NCBI GenBank assembly: GCA_023420435.1
Contig: JAEZWE010000211.1
Span: forward strand, 1 to 17,491
From: Bacteroidota bacterium
Lineage (GTDB): Bacteria > Bacteroidota > Bacteroidia > Flavobacteriales > Weeksellaceae
Length of the DNA stretch: 17,491 nt
Direction: 5' to 3'
A program made the position numbers and the translations under genes. Below the pieces are notes generated by a model. That model saw only the letters and a program-made list of their open reading frames with translations, did not search any database and was not told where the DNA came from. Below, in pieces: positions 15,331 through 17,491 of the stretch. Numbering within the stretch: the first letter of the stretch is position 1; each line of letters begins with the position of its first letter.

Positions 15331-15984
15331 TTACATCATTTTTTTCGAATCTTCAATAAACTGCGCCAAACCATTATCCGTTAAAGGATGTTTCAACAAA
15401 CTTAAAATTGGACCTAGTGGAGAAGTAATAACATCAGCTCCAATTTTCGCACAATTGATAATATGCATCGAATGACGGATAGAAGCCGCTAAAATCTGCG
15501 TTTCGTAACCGTAATTATCATAAATAGTTCTTATTTCATCAATTAAATTTAAACCATCTGTTGAAATATCATCCAATCTTCCCAAAAATGGAGAAACATA
15601 AGTGGCACCTGCTTTTGCTGCTAAAAGCGCTTGTCCAGCAGAAAAAATTAAAGTACAGTTGGTTTTAATTCCTTTGTCTGAAAAATATTTTAAAGCTTTT
15701 ACACCATCTTGAATCATGGGGATTTTCACCACAATATTGGGATGAATTGCCGCCAATTCTTCACCTTCTTTAATCATTTCTTCATAAGTCGTTGAAAGAA
15801 CTTCTGCAGAAATATCACCATCTACAATTTCGCAAATGGTTCTGTAATGCTGCATAATAGCGTTGGTTCCGCTAATTCCTTCTTTGGCCATTAAAGACGG
15901 ATTTGTCGTTACACCATCCAAAACGCCAAGATTTTTGGCTTCTTTAATTTGCTCTAAATTGGCTGTGTCAATAAAAAATTTCAT
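15331..15984 (-). CDS. Transaldolase, TalC/F6P-aldolase-like subfamily
   Basis: 217 residues, the short TalC/FSA-type TIM barrel. FFIDTANLEQI opens the barrel, followed by GVTTNPSLMAKEG (about 24-36), VVKIPM with the Schiff-base lysine at 87, TNCTLIFSAGQALLAAKAGA (108-127) and YVSPFLGRLDDI (129-140). E. coli fructose-6-phosphate aldolase has Gln59 and Tyr131 at two active-site positions; here they are Glu61 and Phe133, the residues found in true transaldolases. The likely reaction is therefore transfer of dihydroxyacetone between sugar phosphates in the non-oxidative pentose phosphate pathway. Automatic annotation often says fructose-6-phosphate aldolase. It is a single-gene unit with its own promoter (16013-16041) and a shared terminator. 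Confidence 0.92.
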   Translation of the reverse strand: MKFFIDTANLEQIKEAKNLGVLDGVTTNPSLMAKEGISGTNAIMQHYRTICEIVDGDISAEVLSTTYEEMIKEGEELAAIHPNIVVKIPMIQDGVKALKYFSDKGIKTNCTLIFSAGQALLAAKAGATYVSPFLGRLDDISTDGLNLIDEIRTIYDNYGYETQILAASIRHSMHIINCAKIGADVITSPLGPILSLLKHPLTDNGLAQFIEDSKKMM

Positions 15985-16012
15985 TTTCTAAAAGATTTAT
16001 TTTAAATTTCGG

Positions 16013-16041
16013 CAAAGATAATCATTATCAAATCAAACCAA
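16013..16041 (-). promoter_or_regulatory. Promoter of the transaldolase gene
   Basis: On the minus strand TTG (16041-16039), 18 bases, then TATCTTTG (16020-16013), an exact match to TAnnTTTG. It lies 29 bases before the start codon. Confidence 0.68.
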
Positions 16042-16070
16042 AAGATATCGCAATTCATAACTCAAAACTC

Positions 16071-16769
16071 ATGATGAACGTACTTCTCGCATCCACATCC
16101 ACGCTTTTTGGCGGAAATTATTTGGAATATTTAACCGAAGAAATTCAAAAATTATTTAATGGAATTGATGAAATTCTGTTTATTCCTTTTGCAAGACCTG
16201 GTGGAATTTCACACGAAGAATACACCTCAAAAGTAGCAGAATTTTTTTCAAAAATCAACATTAAAGTTCGGGGTTTAAATGAATTTGAAGATAAAATTGA
16301 AGCCGTAAATTCTGCAAAAGGTTATTTCACCGGTGGTGGAAATACCTTTCTTTTGGTAAAAACTCTACACGAAGAAAATTTGATGAATGCAATCAAAAAA
16401 AATGTAGAATCCGGAAAACCTTATCTTGGAAGCAGTGCAGGAAGCAATATTGGCGGAATCAATATGAAAACAACGAATGATATGCCTATTGTTTATCCAC
16501 CCAGTTTTGAATGTATGAATTTGGTTCCTTTTAACCTAAATCCTCATTATTTAGATCCAAATCCAGATTTAAAACATAATGGTGAAACCCGCGAAACAAG
16601 AATTAAAGAATTTTTGACACAAAACGACCATAAAGTTGTCGGACTCCGAGAAGGAAATTGGATTCGAAGAATTCAGGATAAAATTACCGTGGAAGGAGAA
16701 CAATTAACCCGAATTTTTGAAAAAGGAAAAGAACCTTACGAACTTGAACCTGGAAAAAGTTTAATTTAA
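16071..16769 (+). CDS. pepE: Dipeptidase PepE (alpha-aspartyl dipeptidase, family S51)
   Basis: 232 residues with the class-I-glutamine-amidotransferase-like fold of PepE. LLASTSTLFGG (5-15), IPFARPGGISHEEYT (38-52) and GYFTGGGNTFLLVKTL (84-99) lead to the nucleophile elbow LGSSAGSNIGG (119-129) with Ser122, and NPHYLDP with His159. PepE cleaves dipeptides with N-terminal aspartate. The start is one of two adjacent ATGs (16071 or 16074); the first is reported. It is divergent from the transaldolase gene, and its own promoter is not obvious in the 86-base gap. The reading frame is intact. Confidence 0.93.
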   Translation: MMNVLLASTSTLFGGNYLEYLTEEIQKLFNGIDEILFIPFARPGGISHEEYTSKVAEFFSKINIKVRGLNEFEDKIEAVNSAKGYFTGGGNTFLLVKTLHEENLMNAIKKNVESGKPYLGSSAGSNIGGINMKTTNDMPIVYPPSFECMNLVPFNLNPHYLDPNPDLKHNGETRETRIKEFLTQNDHKVVGLREGNWIRRIQDKITVEGEQLTRIFEKGKEPYELEPGKSLI

Positions 16770-16861
16770 AATTCCCTTTATTTAGGGGGTACTTCAAAAT
16801 TGAAAAATTTTGAAAACAGTTCAGTTTTCCTTTATCCTCCATTTTTGCCCAACATTTTCGT

Positions 16862-16869
16862 TATATTTG
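16862..16869 (+). promoter_or_regulatory. Probable -7 element for the PBP4-type gene
   Basis: TATATTTG, an exact TAnnTTTG match, 18 bases before the ATG at 16887. The nearest TTG (16845-16847) is only 14 bases upstream, so the -33 element is uncertain. Confidence 0.5.
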
Positions 16870-16886
16870 GTAAAAAGTAAGATTTA

Positions 16887-17491
16887 ATGAAAAAGATTTT
16901 AGCAATTACTTTGCTTTCTTCACAAATTTTTTTGGCGCAGAATGTGGCTCAAAAACTGGATTTGGCCACCAAAAATTTATTGAATTCCAGCGCAGCTTAT
17001 TCCGCCAATTTATCATTTTATGTTTCAGACAGTGAAGGAAATTTTGTTTATGAATATCAAGGAAATAAAGGACTTTCCACCGCATCAACGCAGAAAATTT
17101 TTACCGCTGCAACAGCCTTAGAAGTTCTGGGAAAAAATTATACTTACAAAACCACTTCATCTTATTCAGGCAATATTTCCAACGGAAATTTAAACGGGAA
17201 TCTTTTTATTTCATCAAATGGAGATCCAACTTTGGGAAGCTGGCGTTATGAAGGATACAAACCCGAAAATTTTAAACAAAAATTAATTTCGGCAATAAAA
17301 AATAAAGGAATTTCTAAAATTTCCGGAGATTTGGTTATTGATGATATTTATTTTGATTTTCAAACGGTTCCCGGAGGTTGGCCTTGGGACGATATGGGAA
17401 ACTATTATGGAGCCGGAGTTTGGAGCGTGAACTGGCGTGAAAATCAGTTTGATATGAACATGAACGGAAACGATATCAAAAACCATAATAT
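16887..17491 (+). CDS. dacB: D-alanyl-D-alanine carboxypeptidase/endopeptidase, PBP4 type (S13), 5' part
   Basis: An open frame from the ATG at 16887 runs off the right edge (201 codons seen; the family is about 450-500). A signal peptide, MKKILAITLLSSQIFLA, is followed by QN. The penicillin-binding SxxK motif is STQK (Ser67-Lys70) within LSTASTQKIFTAATALEVLG, giving the acylated serine and its lysine. The inserted domain of the S13 family follows, with FISSNGDPTLGSW and GGWPWDDMGNYYGAGVWSVNW. These enzymes act in the periplasm, trimming or cutting peptidoglycan cross-links, and bind beta-lactams. The SxN and KTG motifs lie beyond the window. It lies about 118 bases after pepE and has its own -7 element. 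The symbol is by family and is moderately sure. Confidence 0.88.
   Translation, partial: MKKILAITLLSSQIFLAQNVAQKLDLATKNLLNSSAAYSANLSFYVSDSEGNFVYEYQGNKGLSTASTQKIFTAATALEVLGKNYTYKTTSSYSGNISNGNLNGNLFISSNGDPTLGSWRYEGYKPENFKQKLISAIKNKGISKISGDLVIDDIYFDFQTVPGGWPWDDMGNYYGAGVWSVNWRENQFDMNMNGNDIKNHN

Noticed and set aside
16774..16788. Possible terminator hairpin after pepE (CCCT/AGGG)
   Set aside because: Only a 4-bp stem and no T run follow, so it is too weak to call.
16906..17088. Minus-strand ORF (and another at 17283-17486) within the right-hand end
   Set aside because: Both lie antisense to the PBP4-type gene, which has a signal peptide, SxxK motif and family-specific residues. They show no recognisable domain.

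Overview
The window looks like the chromosome of a low-GC flavobacterium of the Chryseobacterium/Weeksellaceae type. The basis is AT-rich DNA, several upstream sites matching the Bacteroidetes promoter pattern TTG-N18-20-TAnnTTTG, few Shine-Dalgarno sequences, a tRNA gene without encoded CCA, and gene families typical of that group. Genus is inferred from remembered family resemblance, not from a search.

Layout. 1-2250: the end of ychF with a terminator, a geranylgeranyl-reductase-family flavoprotein, and an AIM24/TIGR00266 protein. 2355-7573: a probable operon of topoisomerase IV parE, parC and a rhomboid protease, led by a good promoter. 7576-7763: a large imperfect palindrome between genes. 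7814-9903: the remains of a TetR-regulated drug-efflux operon. The TetR gene is frameshifted, the TolC-type gene carries two stops and a frameshift, and only the last ~40 codons of what looks like a DHA2-type MFS pump survive. 9932-12860 (minus strand): prmC, yaaA, a YciO/YrdC-family gene, a stand-alone mannose-6-phosphate-isomerase-type cupin and an initiator tRNA-Met. 12975-15295: an intact BlaI-type repressor with two matching operators, followed by a BlaR1/M56 sensor-protease gene broken by stops and frameshifts. 15331-17491: a transaldolase on the minus strand, then pepE and the start of a PBP4-type D-Ala-D-Ala carboxypeptidase running off the window.

Most genes are intact housekeeping or stress genes. 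The striking theme is that both regulated, resistance-like modules (TetR/efflux and BlaI/BlaR1) are decaying while every other gene is open. In the second module the repressor and its operators are intact while the protease that should relieve repression is broken, which predicts a locked regulon if the lesions are real. I see no CRISPR array, insertion-sequence transposase, phage gene or convincing new multi-gene system. The most unusual non-coding structure is the 188-bp palindrome at 7576-7763.
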